Shown here one piece after another: positions 7,484-15,464 of a DNA stretch of 29,911 nucleotides. Every line of letters starts with the position of its first letter. The first letter of the stretch is position 1. The translations under genes were made by a program, and so were the position numbers. The notes under the pieces are model-generated. The model saw only the letters and a list, made by a program, of their open reading frames with translations. It was not told where the DNA came from and did no database searches. Source of the stretch: Darwinimomas sp963643215 (lineage in GTDB: Bacteria; Bacillota; Clostridia; Lachnospirales; Lachnospiraceae); assembly GCA_963643215.1 (NCBI GenBank), contig CAVIJY010000015.1:1-29911 (forward strand), in the 5' to 3' direction.

Positions 7484-8383
7484 TTGAAGAAACAGGGATG
7501 GGTACAGCTTCTTATCAGACATGCGGGACTGCTCAAGGGTATAGTCGCGGCGCTGACGGCGGCTGCGGCCGCTGCTTTGGCTGTAAGCGAATACGAAAAG
7601 AGGCATCCTGTATATGCCTTCTACAGGCAGGACAGCGGCGGAAGAGTCAAAAAGCCGGTGCGGCTGGTATATCTGGCAGATCTGCATGACAAGGAATTTG
7701 ACAGAGGAAATGCTGCTTTGCTGTCCATGATAGAGGAGGTATCGCCGGATGCGGTTCTGATCGGCGGAGATATGTCCACGGCGTATATGACCGCGGGGCG
7801 GCTGAAGAAGCTGAAGAAAAAGCCGCGGGAGAACCGGAGCCATGTGAATCTGGCACTTTGCAGGGCTCTGACCCGGAGATATCCCGTGTATTACGGGCTC
7901 GGCAATCATGAGGCCAGAATGCCTGAAGAATTCATGCAGAGACTCAGAAAAACCGGGGTTCGGGTGCTGGATGATGATGCAGTACAGTTCATGGACATCA
8001 ATCTGATCGGTCTCACGCTTCCGAGAAAATGCTATACGAGGCCGAAATTTGACAGGCCGGATGCAGATGCTGTCGCAGAACTGATGAATGCAGTCGATCC
8101 CGAGCGGTATACCGTCATGCTGGCGCATTCTCCGAACTTTCTGAATGAGTATGCCGAGGCAGGAGCGGATCTTGTGCTGAGCGGGCATTTCCACGGGGGA
8201 ACCATCAGAATAGATGAGCATACAGGACTGATGACACCGCAATATCAGCTGTTCAATCCGAACTGTCACGGCAGAAGGCGCAAGAACGGGACGGATATGA
8301 TAGTAAGCGCGGGTCTTGGCACGCATACCGTCAATGTGCGTATAAACGACAGGCCTGAGGTCGTGGTGATAGATATCGTGTGA
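7484..8383 (+). CDS. Membrane-anchored metallophosphoesterase (calcineurin-like, YkuE/YaeI type)
   Basis: Start set at TTG 7484: a strong GGAGG lies six bases upstream, whereas the GTG at 7412 overlapping the carboxypeptidase gene has no ribosome binding site and would add 24 residues before the membrane helix. The protein is then 299 residues. A hydrophobic Ala-rich helix at ~14-36 anchors it, followed by the metallophosphoesterase core with every metal-binding block present: DLHD (Asp66, His68), GGDM (Asp96), GNHE, LAHSP and GHFHGG. YkuE-type enzymes are Zn/Mn-dependent phosphoesterases at the membrane face with poorly defined substrates. Between the carboxypeptidase and scpA genes (9-base gap), probably in the same transcript. 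Confidence 0.85.
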   Translation: MKKQGWVQLLIRHAGLLKGIVAALTAAAAAALAVSEYEKRHPVYAFYRQDSGGRVKKPVRLVYLADLHDKEFDRGNAALLSMIEEVSPDAVLIGGDMSTAYMTAGRLKKLKKKPRENRSHVNLALCRALTRRYPVYYGLGNHEARMPEEFMQRLRKTGVRVLDDDAVQFMDINLIGLTLPRKCYTRPKFDRPDADAVAELMNAVDPERYTVMLAHSPNFLNEYAEAGADLVLSGHFHGGTIRIDEHTGLMTPQYQLFNPNCHGRRRKNGTDMIVSAGLGTHTVNVRINDRPEVVVIDIV

Positions 8384-8392
8384 GGAAGCCCG

Positions 8393-9205
8393 ATGATGCA
8401 GGAGATATCCTACAAGCTGGAGCAGTTCGAGGGTCCGCTGGATCTGCTGCTGCACCTTATTGAAAAAGACAAGATAAATATATATGATATTCCGATAGCG
8501 GACATCACCGAACAGTATCTGGGGTATATAGAGCATATGGAGCGGCCGGATCTTGATGTGATGTCGGAGTTTCTGGTGATGGCGGCGGAGCTTCTTGAAA
8601 TAAAGGCGCGAATGCTTCTGCCGCGCGAGGTGGATCCGGAGACCGGACAGGAGATAGACCCTCGAGAGGAACTGGTTGAGCGGCTTATAGCACACCGGCG
8701 GTACAAGGCGATGGCGGGCGAGCTCGCGGATCTGATGGTTGAGGCATCGGGCAGGATATACAAGGAGCCTACGGTGCCGAGAGAGGTGGCGGAGTATACA
8801 GCTCCGGTAGATCTGGACAGTCTTTTGGACGGAGTCACGCTGACATCCCTGCAGTCTGTGTTTGAGCAGGTAATGAAGCGCAGCCGGGACAGAGTGGATC
8901 CGGTCAGAAGTGAGTTCGGAAAGATAAGGAAAGAAAAAGTGAGCCTGGAGAATAAGCTCGGCTCGCTTCTGAAATACACGCGTTCGCACAGGAGGTTTTC
9001 CTTCAGACATCTGCTGGAGAAGCAGGCCACGAAGACAGAGATCATCGTGACTTTTCTGGCAGTTCTTGAGCTGACAAAGATAGGAAGGCTTCATATCACA
9101 CAGGATCATACCGGCGCAGATCTTGAGATAGAGACCGTAGAGATGCCGGACGGCGAGGGAGAGCTCGCGCTGGATCTGAGCGAACTGGAGGATTTTGAAG
9201 GATGA
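8393..9205 (+). CDS. scpA: Segregation and condensation protein A
   Basis: 270 residues, typical ScpA (kleisin) length. The N-terminal helical domain starts with the very conserved YKLEQFEGPLDLLLHLIEK and IYDIPIADITEQYL, which contacts the SMC neck. The middle has a Glu/Arg-rich stretch (LLPREVDPETGQEIDPREEL) and binds ScpB. The C-terminal winged helix (TFLAVLELTKIGRLHITQ) contacts the SMC head. With SMC and ScpB it forms the condensin that organises and segregates the chromosome. GAGG precedes the first of two adjacent ATG codons by seven bases. The stop overlaps the scpB start by four bases (ATGA), as is usual in Bacillota. Confidence 0.97.
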   Translation: MMQEISYKLEQFEGPLDLLLHLIEKDKINIYDIPIADITEQYLGYIEHMERPDLDVMSEFLVMAAELLEIKARMLLPREVDPETGQEIDPREELVERLIAHRRYKAMAGELADLMVEASGRIYKEPTVPREVAEYTAPVDLDSLLDGVTLTSLQSVFEQVMKRSRDRVDPVRSEFGKIRKEKVSLENKLGSLLKYTRSHRRFSFRHLLEKQATKTEIIVTFLAVLELTKIGRLHITQDHTGADLEIETVEMPDGEGELALDLSELEDFEG

Positions 9206-9900
9206 CAGATAAAGACGAGCTGACGGTGGAGGCCGTGCTGTTTGCCATGGGAGCCTCCGTGGAGACGCGTCAGCTGGCCGCGGCTCTCGGATGCGAGCCG
9301 GCGCAGGCCAGAGAGTCTGCGCGCAGGCTGCAGAGACGGTATGACGATGAGCAAAGAGCCATCAGGATCATAGAGCTTGAGGATTGCTTCCAGATGTGCA
9401 CCAGAAATGAATACTATGATGCGCTGGTCAGGGTGGTGAAGACTCCGAGAAAACAGGTACTGACGGAGGCAGTGATGGAGACATTGTCCATCATCGCATA
9501 TCGCCAGCCGGTCACGAGAGCCGAGATAGAGAAGATAAGAGGTGTATCAAGCGCCTATGCCGTCAACAAGCTCATAGAATACGGGCTTGTATATGAGGCG
9601 GGGAGGCTGGATGTGCCGGGAAGGCCGGCAGCATTTGCGACGACAGAGGAATTTCTGAGGCGCTTCGGGGTGACATCCAGAAAGGAGCTTCCGTCGCTTG
9701 ATGCGGATACTGAGGCACAGATCATCCGCGATGTGACCAAGGAGGTCGGCTACAGACCTGAGGACGAAGCGCAGGAGAGTGTACCTGGAACCGCAGGTGA
9801 GGAGCGCGGGGAAGATCCGGAGGAAGAGCCACGCAGCCCGAAGGAAGAGTTGCAGAGGCCGAAGGAGGAGCCGCAGGATATCCGGGAGATTCAGATATAA
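9202..9900 (+). CDS. scpB: Segregation and condensation protein B
   Basis: 232 residues. Two winged-helix domains: residues ~5-75 (TVEAVLFAMGASVETRQLAAALG) and ~85-165, with the family hallmark TLSIIAYRQPVTRAEIEKIRG and DVPGRPAAFATTEEFLRRFG. It dimerises and binds the ScpA middle region in the SMC-ScpAB condensin. The last ~50 residues are an acidic, Pro/Glu-rich disordered tail (repeats of PKEE), longer than in many ScpB proteins. Overlaps scpA by four bases, so it is translationally coupled, and is followed 13 bases later by dut. Confidence 0.96.
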   Translation: MTDKDELTVEAVLFAMGASVETRQLAAALGCEPAQARESARRLQRRYDDEQRAIRIIELEDCFQMCTRNEYYDALVRVVKTPRKQVLTEAVMETLSIIAYRQPVTRAEIEKIRGVSSAYAVNKLIEYGLVYEAGRLDVPGRPAAFATTEEFLRRFGVTSRKELPSLDADTEAQIIRDVTKEVGYRPEDEAQESVPGTAGEERGEDPEEEPRSPKEELQRPKEEPQDIREIQI

Positions 9901-9913
9901 AGAGGGATAAGGC

Positions 9914-10345
9914 ATGAAGATACGCATCAAGTATTTCAGTGATAAGATAGAGAAGATCAGATACATAGACGGCAAGAGTGACTGGATGGATCTGAGAGCC
10001 GCCGAGGATGTGGAGCTGAAGGCGGGGGATTTCAGGCTGATTCCGCTGGGGATAGCGATGGAGCTCCCGAGAGGCTATGAGGCGCATGTGGTGCCGCGCA
10101 GCTCTACATTTAAGAACCTCGGCATCATCCAGACCAATTCCATGGGAGTCATCGACGAGAGCTACTGCGGGGATGGGGATCAATGGTACTTTCCTGCATA
10201 TGCGCTCAGAGATACGGTGATCCGTACAGGAGACCGCATATGTCAGTTCAGGATCATGGAGCATCAGCCGACATTTGAGTTTGAGGAGGTCGAGAGACTC
10301 GAAGGTTCGGACAGAGGCGGATTCGGAAGCACAGGTGTAGAGTGA
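9914..10345 (+). CDS. dut: dUTP diphosphatase (dUTPase)
   Basis: 143 residues, trimeric dUTPase family. All five motifs are visible: I DLRA (26-29), II PRSSTF (61-66), III GVIDESYCGDGDQW (78-91) with catalytic Asp81, IV RICQFRI (108-114), V RGGFGSTG (134-141). It hydrolyses dUTP to dUMP and pyrophosphate, keeping uracil out of DNA and feeding thymidylate synthesis. The YCGDGDQW form of motif III is common among Firmicute and phage dUTPases. GAGGG lies seven bases before the ATG. Its stop overlaps the GTG start of the lipoprotein gene by four bases. Confidence 0.96.
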   Translation: MKIRIKYFSDKIEKIRYIDGKSDWMDLRAAEDVELKAGDFRLIPLGIAMELPRGYEAHVVPRSSTFKNLGIIQTNSMGVIDESYCGDGDQWYFPAYALRDTVIRTGDRICQFRIMEHQPTFEFEEVERLEGSDRGGFGSTGVE

Positions 10346-11175
10346 AGATACCGGGCGTAAACAACAGCAAAAGGGCAGCGGCAGCAGTGATATTTCTCGC
10401 TCTGTCGCTTATGCTTTCGGCATGCGGCAAGCGCGCAAGGCAGGAGCGTGAGCTGCGGGACTTTGCCATATCTCTGATGAATGACGGAGCCTACGGTGCA
10501 GCGGTGGCGAAATTCGACGAGGCGCTGTCCATGAATGACGGTCGTGTAGGCGAGACAGAGATAGATATTCTCAAGTACAGGGCGCAGGCAGAGATGCTCA
10601 TGGGAGACTATGAGGCGGCCGAGTATACATATACTCTTCTGGAAAGAGAGGACGCAAAGCGGACTCAGTATACAAACCTCAGAATCATATGCATGGCCCG
10701 CGCAGGCAAGGATCTCGGCAGAGCCGTGGAACTGTATGAGAAGGCAGAGAAGGATGATCCGCACGGTACAGGACATATGGAGGCGCTGTATGTGCTCGGA
10801 GAGGCACTGAGCGGCTCAGAGCTTGAATCGCAGAGAGCCAAGGGCAAGGAATTCTACAGAGCGGCGCTTGAGGATGAAAAACGCAGATCCGGTGAACTGT
10901 ATGACAGGCTGGGAATGATGCTCTTTGAAGAAGGGGATATCGACGGCGCGCTAGAGCAGTTCAAGGCGGGCTGCGAGCTGACAGCCAGCGATGAGAAATA
11001 CAGTGATGAGAAAGCAGAGCGATCGATGATGTTCAATACAGCTGTATGCATGGAATACCAGTCAAAGTGGGAAGAGGCGCTGGAGCTGTTCACGGAATAT
11101 GAAAAGACCTACGGAAGCTCGCAGGAAAGCAGCCATGAGATCGCATTTCTGAAAGGAATACTTTCGGAAAGATAG
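10342..11175 (+). CDS. Lipoprotein with tetratricopeptide-like repeats
   Basis: 277 residues, GTG start overlapping the dut stop (GTGA). A type II signal peptide ends in the lipobox LSAC with Cys28 as lipidation site, so it is tethered to the outer face of the membrane. The remainder is alpha-helical with TPR-like units: FAISLMNDGAYGAAVAKFDEAL, YRAQAEMLMGDYEAAEYTYTLL, LYDRLGMMLFEEGDIDGALEQF, CMEYQSKWEEALELFTEYEKTYG. TPR proteins are protein-docking scaffolds; the partner is unknown. The coupling to dut is probably only positional. The stop codon is the first base of a dispersed repeat (11175-11245). Confidence 0.85.
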   Translation: MKIPGVNNSKRAAAAVIFLALSLMLSACGKRARQERELRDFAISLMNDGAYGAAVAKFDEALSMNDGRVGETEIDILKYRAQAEMLMGDYEAAEYTYTLLEREDAKRTQYTNLRIICMARAGKDLGRAVELYEKAEKDDPHGTGHMEALYVLGEALSGSELESQRAKGKEFYRAALEDEKRRSGELYDRLGMMLFEEGDIDGALEQFKAGCELTASDEKYSDEKAERSMMFNTAVCMEYQSKWEEALELFTEYEKTYGSSQESSHEIAFLKGILSER

Positions 11176-11245
11176 AATTGAGACAGGATTGTGGGAGCGC
11201 AAAGCACGAAACAATCTGTGTGACCGGAGGTTTTGGCGCGCCCGA
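11175..11245 (+). repeat. Dispersed palindromic repeat, copy A (71 bases)
   Basis: This 71-base stretch matches, at roughly 84% identity by eye and without gaps, the reverse complement of 20494-20564. Shared blocks are GGATTGTGGGAG, AAGCACGAAACAATC and ACCGGAGGTT. It can fold as nested hairpins: GATTGT with ACAATC around a GCGC/GCAC inner stem, here with one mismatch. It begins at the last base of the lipoprotein stop codon. No gene fits inside it. Confidence 0.7.
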
Positions 11246-11294
11246 TCACAAGACAACGGAGCAGGAAAAAACAGGACAAAGATAGAGGCAGGAT

Positions 11295-11792
11295 ATGGGA
11301 GAGAAGCTGACACAGGCTGATATAGATAAGATACAGACAGAGATAGACTACAGAAAGCTGACGCTCAGACCGGAGCTTTTGGCCAAGGTCAGGGACGCGA
11401 GAGCTCAGGGAGATCTTTCCGAGAACTTTGAGTATCATGCAGCCAAGTCGGAGAAGAATCAGAATGACAGCCGCATACGCTATCTGGAGCGTATGCTGAA
11501 GAACGCGTATGTGATAGAGGATCATTTTGCACAGGATCAGGCAGGGATAAACAGACGCGTCGAGGTAAGATTCGAGGGAGAGGAAGATACACAGACATTC
11601 AAGCTGGTCACACCCATCAGAGGGCAGTCTCTTGAGGGAAGGATCAGCATAGAGTCGCCGCTGGGCAGTGCGCTTTTAGGCAAGAGACAGGGAGATAAAG
11701 CGCAGGTCATGACGCCGGACGGCGGCTCTTATTATGTGCAGATAGTATCTGTAACGGTGGATGAGACAGACGACAGCATACGCAGATTCTGA
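11295..11792 (+). CDS. greA: Transcription elongation factor GreA/GreB family
   Basis: 165 residues. An N-terminal antiparallel coiled coil (~5-75) carries the tip acidic pair Asp40 and Glu43 in ARAQGDLSENFEYHAAK, which enter the RNA polymerase secondary channel and stimulate cleavage of backtracked RNA. The C-terminal FKBP-like domain (~85-160) has the usual ISIESPLGSALLGKRQGD block. GAGG lies six bases before the ATG. Upstream is a 119-base gap, largely occupied by the dispersed repeat; downstream a 136-base gap precedes the nucleotidyltransferase. It matches GreA better than GreB, but the N-terminal start is more divergent than a typical main GreA copy, so a paralog elsewhere is possible. 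Confidence 0.93.
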   Translation: MGEKLTQADIDKIQTEIDYRKLTLRPELLAKVRDARAQGDLSENFEYHAAKSEKNQNDSRIRYLERMLKNAYVIEDHFAQDQAGINRRVEVRFEGEEDTQTFKLVTPIRGQSLEGRISIESPLGSALLGKRQGDKAQVMTPDGGSYYVQIVSVTVDETDDSIRRF

Positions 11793-11928
11793 GCATGAGG
11801 CGGCCCGGCGGAGAACGGTCGGGTAAAATCACGCTGAGTCAGTCCCGGAGGCGTCAGGCTGCAGAACGGGGCTTTTGACGGCATAAAAACCGGGAGAGTG
11901 CGCGGGAGCACAGAGAAAGGAAGAGAGA

Positions 11929-12852
11929 ATGGATACAACACTTGTAGTAATGGCCGCGGGAATAGGATCAAGATTCGGCGGAGGGATAAAGCAGCTGGAG
12001 CCGGTCGGACCGGGCGGAGAGATCATCATGGATTATTCCATCCACGATGCACTGGAGGCCGGATTCAACAAGGTGGTATTTATCATACGCAGGGATCTGG
12101 AGGAGGATTTCAGACGCGTCATAGGCGACCGGATAGCAAAGCTCGTGAATATCGAGTATGCGTTTCAGGAGCTGACGGATGTCCCCGACTGGTACAGGCT
12201 TCCTGCGGAGCGCGTAAAACCGTTTGGAACGGGACAGGCCATCCTCTCGGCAGCGGGCTGCGTTCATGAGCCGTTTGCCGTGATCAATGCCGACGATTAC
12301 TACGGCAAGGAGGGCTTCAGGCTGCTCCATGACTATATGACGACGCAGATGAGGACATCGGGACGCCCGTATGATATGTGCATGGCCGGATTTGTGCTGA
12401 AAAATACGCTTTCCGACAACGGCGGTGTCACACGCGGTGTGTGCGTGGCGGATGAAAACGGCTATCTGACGGATATAGAGGAGACATTTGAGATAGAGCT
12501 TCGCCCGGACGGAACGCTCTATGCCGTGGATGAAAAGAAGAATCCGCGCCATGTGGAGCTGGACCAGATAGTCTCCATGAATATGTGGGGGCTGACTCCC
12601 GGGTTCATGGACGAGCTAAGGGAGGGATTTCCGGAGTTTCTCAGAAATATAGCCTCGGACGATATAAAGTCAGAGTATCTGCTGCCGTCCATCATAGGCG
12701 ACTGCATCAAGACAGGAAGAGGAAGCGTCAAGGTTCTCGCCAGTCACGACAGATGGTTCGGTGTGACATACAAGGCCGATAAGGCTGTGGTGGTGGATTC
12801 AATAAAAAAACTGGTCGCGCAGGGTGTATATCCTGAGCGGCTGTATATGTGA
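11929..12852 (+). CDS. Sugar-phosphate nucleotidyltransferase family protein
   Basis: 307 residues, Rossmann-like NTP transferase fold. The N-terminal nucleotide-binding loop VVMAAGIGSRFGGGIKQLEPVG is a variant of GxGxRxxxxxKQ. INADDYYG supplies the metal-binding acidic residues and TGQAILSA the base-binding strand. Such enzymes join NTP and a sugar 1-phosphate to make an activated sugar for wall or capsule glycans. The C-terminal ~80 residues (GFPEFLRNIASDDIKSEYLL, HDRWFGVTYKADK) are conserved-looking but do not let me assign GalU, RmlA or GlmU, and the substrate is unknown. AAGGA lies seven bases before ATG. Followed by murC, suggesting cell-envelope metabolism. Confidence 0.82.
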   Translation: MDTTLVVMAAGIGSRFGGGIKQLEPVGPGGEIIMDYSIHDALEAGFNKVVFIIRRDLEEDFRRVIGDRIAKLVNIEYAFQELTDVPDWYRLPAERVKPFGTGQAILSAAGCVHEPFAVINADDYYGKEGFRLLHDYMTTQMRTSGRPYDMCMAGFVLKNTLSDNGGVTRGVCVADENGYLTDIEETFEIELRPDGTLYAVDEKKNPRHVELDQIVSMNMWGLTPGFMDELREGFPEFLRNIASDDIKSEYLLPSIIGDCIKTGRGSVKVLASHDRWFGVTYKADKAVVVDSIKKLVAQGVYPERLYM

Positions 12853-12866
12853 CAGGAGCGCATATC

Positions 12867-14243
12867 ATGTATAAGATAAGCTTCGATTCGCCGTGTCATG
12901 TTCATATGATAGGAATCGGCGGCATCAGCATGAGCGGTCTGGCCGAGATACTGATGCACAACGGTTTTGCCATGAGCGGCTCTGACAGATCCAAGACGGC
13001 TATAGTTGCAAAGCTTGAGGATAAGGGCGCAAGGATCGCCATCGGCCAGGCAGCGGGCAACATTACGGACGATATAGATGTGGTTGTCTATACGGCGGCC
13101 ATACATCCGGACAATCCGGAATACGCCGAGGCTGTACGAAGGGGTATCCCGATGCTCACGAGAGCTGAGCTTCTGGGGCAGGTGATGAAGGAGTTCAGCC
13201 ATTCCATAGCAGTAAGCGGAACGCACGGCAAGACGACGACCACATCCATGATAACCAATATCCTTCTGGCGGCAGGCACAGATCCGACGGTGACCGTGGG
13301 AGGCATGCTCGACTCCATAGGAGGAAATATTCATATCGGCTCAAGAGAAATGTTCGTCGCGGAGGCATGCGAATATACGAACAGCTTTCTTGAATTCTTT
13401 CCGACGATAGAGGTCATCCTCAATGTGGAGGCCGATCATCTGGACTTCTTTAAGGATATCGACGACATACGCCGCTCTTTCGGACTTTTCGTAAAAAAGC
13501 TTCCGGATGACGGTATCGTGGTGATAAACAGCAATATCAGGGACTATAAGCAGATCATAGGCGACTTTGCGGGGGAAGTCATCACCGTAGGCGGAGCCGA
13601 CGCCGGATACCGGGCAGAGCATATAGTGTTCAATGATGACGCGCACCCGTCATTTGACCTCATCATAGACGGGCGGTATGTGGACAGGATCTCACTGTCG
13701 GTGCCCGGCGAGCACAATGTCTGCAACGCTCTTGCAGCTATCGCCGTGGCGGATCGTCTGGGGATCGACGAGAAGGTGTTCAGACGGGGACTGGCGTCAT
13801 TTGCGGGCGCCGAAAGACGCTTCCAGAGGAAGGGAGAGCTGGGGCATATACAGATATATGATGACTATGCGCATCATCCGCAGGAGATAGAGGCGACGCT
13901 TCGCGCGGCGCGGCATATGCACTGCAGCAGGATCATATGTGTATTCCAGCCGCATACATATACGAGGACGAAGGCACTGCTTAGGGAGTTTGCCCAGGCG
14001 CTCAGTCTGGCGGACATAGCGGTTCTGACGGACATATATCCGGCCAGAGAGACGGATACGCTCGGAGTCAGCTCGAAGGATATAGTCGACCTGATAGGAG
14101 AGCTGGGCGGGGAGGCAGTCTATACGCCTACCTTTGATATGGCGGAAACTTTTCTTCTGGGCAAGCTGCGCGACGGAGACCTGTGCATAACTATGGGTGC
14201 CGGAGATGTGGTAAAAGTGGGAGAAAAACTGCTTGGCATGTAG
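12867..14243 (+). CDS. murC: UDP-N-acetylmuramate--L-alanine ligase
   Basis: 458 residues from the ATG at 12867, chosen because AGGAG lies eight bases upstream; a GTG at 12849 overlapping the previous stop is weaker. The Rossmann UDP-binding loop GIGGISMSG is at 16-24, ATP loop GTHGKTTT at 118-125, then the central Mur ligase DDYAHHP and the C-terminal VFQPHTYTRTKAL typical of MurC. It is a cytosolic enzyme adding L-Ala to UDP-MurNAc, the first amino acid of the peptidoglycan stem. Full length with all key motifs present. Downstream is the DnaA-box cluster, so transcription probably changes at the end of this gene. Confidence 0.97.
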   Translation: MYKISFDSPCHVHMIGIGGISMSGLAEILMHNGFAMSGSDRSKTAIVAKLEDKGARIAIGQAAGNITDDIDVVVYTAAIHPDNPEYAEAVRRGIPMLTRAELLGQVMKEFSHSIAVSGTHGKTTTTSMITNILLAAGTDPTVTVGGMLDSIGGNIHIGSREMFVAEACEYTNSFLEFFPTIEVILNVEADHLDFFKDIDDIRRSFGLFVKKLPDDGIVVINSNIRDYKQIIGDFAGEVITVGGADAGYRAEHIVFNDDAHPSFDLIIDGRYVDRISLSVPGEHNVCNALAAIAVADRLGIDEKVFRRGLASFAGAERRFQRKGELGHIQIYDDYAHHPQEIEATLRAARHMHCSRIICVFQPHTYTRTKALLREFAQALSLADIAVLTDIYPARETDTLGVSSKDIVDLIGELGGEAVYTPTFDMAETFLLGKLRDGDLCITMGAGDVVKVGEKLLGM

Positions 14244-14244
14244 G

Positions 14245-14288
14245 TTATCCCCGTTATCCACCGAAAGGGATATCCACTATGTGGATAA
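14245..14288. promoter_or_regulatory. Cluster of four DnaA-box-like 9-mers
   Basis: Compared with the consensus TTATCCACA: TTATCCCCG at 14245-14253 (two mismatches), TTATCCACC at 14254-14262 (one), ATATCCACT at 14270-14278 (two), and TGTGGATAA at 14280-14288, a perfect box in the opposite orientation. Four sites within 44 bases, directly upstream of the promoter of the primosome operon. This matches known DnaA-controlled promoters in Bacillus; binding here is inferred. Confidence 0.65.
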
Positions 14289-14293
14289 TCTTG

Positions 14294-14324
14294 TTGAATA
14301 CGACGGGTCTGTCTGTGCTATCAT
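14294..14324 (+). promoter_or_regulatory. Extended -10 promoter of the dnaB-like/dnaI operon
   Basis: TTGAAT at 14294-14299 and TATCAT at 14319-14324 with a 19-base spacer, the -10 preceded by TGc (14316-14318), giving an extended -10 that would tolerate the long spacer. Predicted start near 14331, about 33 bases before the ATG. The perfect DnaA box ends six bases upstream of the -35. Confidence 0.5.
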
Positions 14325-14363
14325 CGGTTCGGACATGGAAGAATCGACAGGGGTGCGCAGGAT

Positions 14364-15464
14364 ATGACAGTCAGAACAAATGATGAGATGATGCCTTCAT
14401 TTACGGTGATATCAAATGATTTCATCGACAGATACATGGCGTCGGCAAACGGCGAGTATGTGAAGGTATATCTGTATGTTCTGAGAGCCGGAGGGCATGC
14501 GTCCTGCGAGGAGATAGCCGATGCGCTGGAGATGCCGGCGACTGATGCGGCCAGAGCGGTGAATTATTGGAAAAGGCAGGGTCTTCTGAACACATGCGAG
14601 GAGGCGGAGCAGGATGCCTCCCGTGCAGTAGGAGCAGGGCAGAGATCAGAGCCGGAAGCCGCCTCATATGCAGAGCCCGAAAGAACTGCGCACACGGATG
14701 CGGGAGCCCGGGAGTATGAGGAGCAGGCTGCGGACGAGGGGCCTGCAAAAAAGCCCGAGCATATATGCGGGACGGAGCAGGAGCCTGAGGACGGCACGCA
14801 CGGCGTGGATATCGAGAAGCTGAGGGACGATGAGGAGTTCGCAGGGCTGCTGTACTGTCTGCAGCAATATATGGGCAGAACCTTCGGCCAGAGAGATGTG
14901 GAGTCTCTCGGATACATTTACGACAGTCTGCATATGAGTACCGATATGATAGAGTATCTGGCGGAGGTATGCGTAAAGCGCGGACGGACATCCGCGAGAT
15001 ATATGGAGGCCATCGCGAGGGACTGGTCATCCAGGGGTGTCACGACTGTGGAGGAGGCCAAAGCTCAGACATCGCAGTATTCCTCACAGGTATGGACGGT
15101 CATGAGGGCATTCGGTCTTAATGACAGAAAGCCGGCTCAGGTCGAGCAGGGTTATGTGGAGAAATGGTTTCAGACATACGGATTTTCCGAGGATATCGTA
15201 AAGGAGGCCATCTCAAGAACCATGGAGACGATCCACAAGCCGAGTTTTCAGTATGCCGACAGCATACTTGAGAGATGGAACACGGCCGGGATCAAAAGAC
15301 TCGAGGAGATAGGCGCGCTTGACAGGGAGCATGATATAAAGAGCCGGGAGAAGTCCGGAGGCTATACGGGCCAGAGGCAGAATGCCACGAGATTTTCCAA
15401 TTTTGAGCAAAGAGATACGGATCTCGACGGCGCGGTGCTGGCCAGACTGAGAGATAAGATATGA
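14364..15464 (+). CDS. Primosomal DnaB/DnaD-type helicase-loading protein with two DnaB_2 domains
   Basis: 366 residues. An N-terminal winged helix (DDBH1, ~10-75: NDFIDRYMASANGEYVKVYL, EEIADALEMPATDAARAVNYW) is followed by an Ala/Glu/Pro-rich disordered linker (~80-150) and two tandem DDBH2 (Pfam DnaB_2) domains. Each ends in the diagnostic YxxxIxxxW motif: Tyr213 to Trp221 (YMEAIARDW) and Tyr297 to Trp305 (YADSILERW). One DDBH1 plus two DDBH2 is the plan of Bacillus subtilis DnaB, the co-loader that acts with DnaD and DnaI at oriC, whereas DnaD has a single DDBH2. Note that DnaB here is not the E. coli helicase. The next gene is dnaI, overlapping by four bases (ATGA). The ribosome binding site is weak. 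Confidence 0.85.
   Translation: MTVRTNDEMMPSFTVISNDFIDRYMASANGEYVKVYLYVLRAGGHASCEEIADALEMPATDAARAVNYWKRQGLLNTCEEAEQDASRAVGAGQRSEPEAASYAEPERTAHTDAGAREYEEQAADEGPAKKPEHICGTEQEPEDGTHGVDIEKLRDDEEFAGLLYCLQQYMGRTFGQRDVESLGYIYDSLHMSTDMIEYLAEVCVKRGRTSARYMEAIARDWSSRGVTTVEEAKAQTSQYSSQVWTVMRAFGLNDRKPAQVEQGYVEKWFQTYGFSEDIVKEAISRTMETIHKPSFQYADSILERWNTAGIKRLEEIGALDREHDIKSREKSGGYTGQRQNATRFSNFEQRDTDLDGAVLARLRDKI

Noticed and set aside
7469..9109. A 546-codon open frame on the minus strand opposite the metallophosphoesterase and scpA genes
   Set aside because: The plus strand in the same place encodes two proteins with complete family motifs. The minus-strand peptide is rich in His, Arg, Leu, Cys and Gln, has no recognisable domain and no ribosome binding site; it is an antisense shadow of the codon bias.
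14245..14363. The DnaA-box cluster as a chromosomal origin
   Set aside because: No AT-rich unwinding element, no dnaA or dnaN nearby, and only four boxes of which one is perfect; a regulatory cluster fits better.
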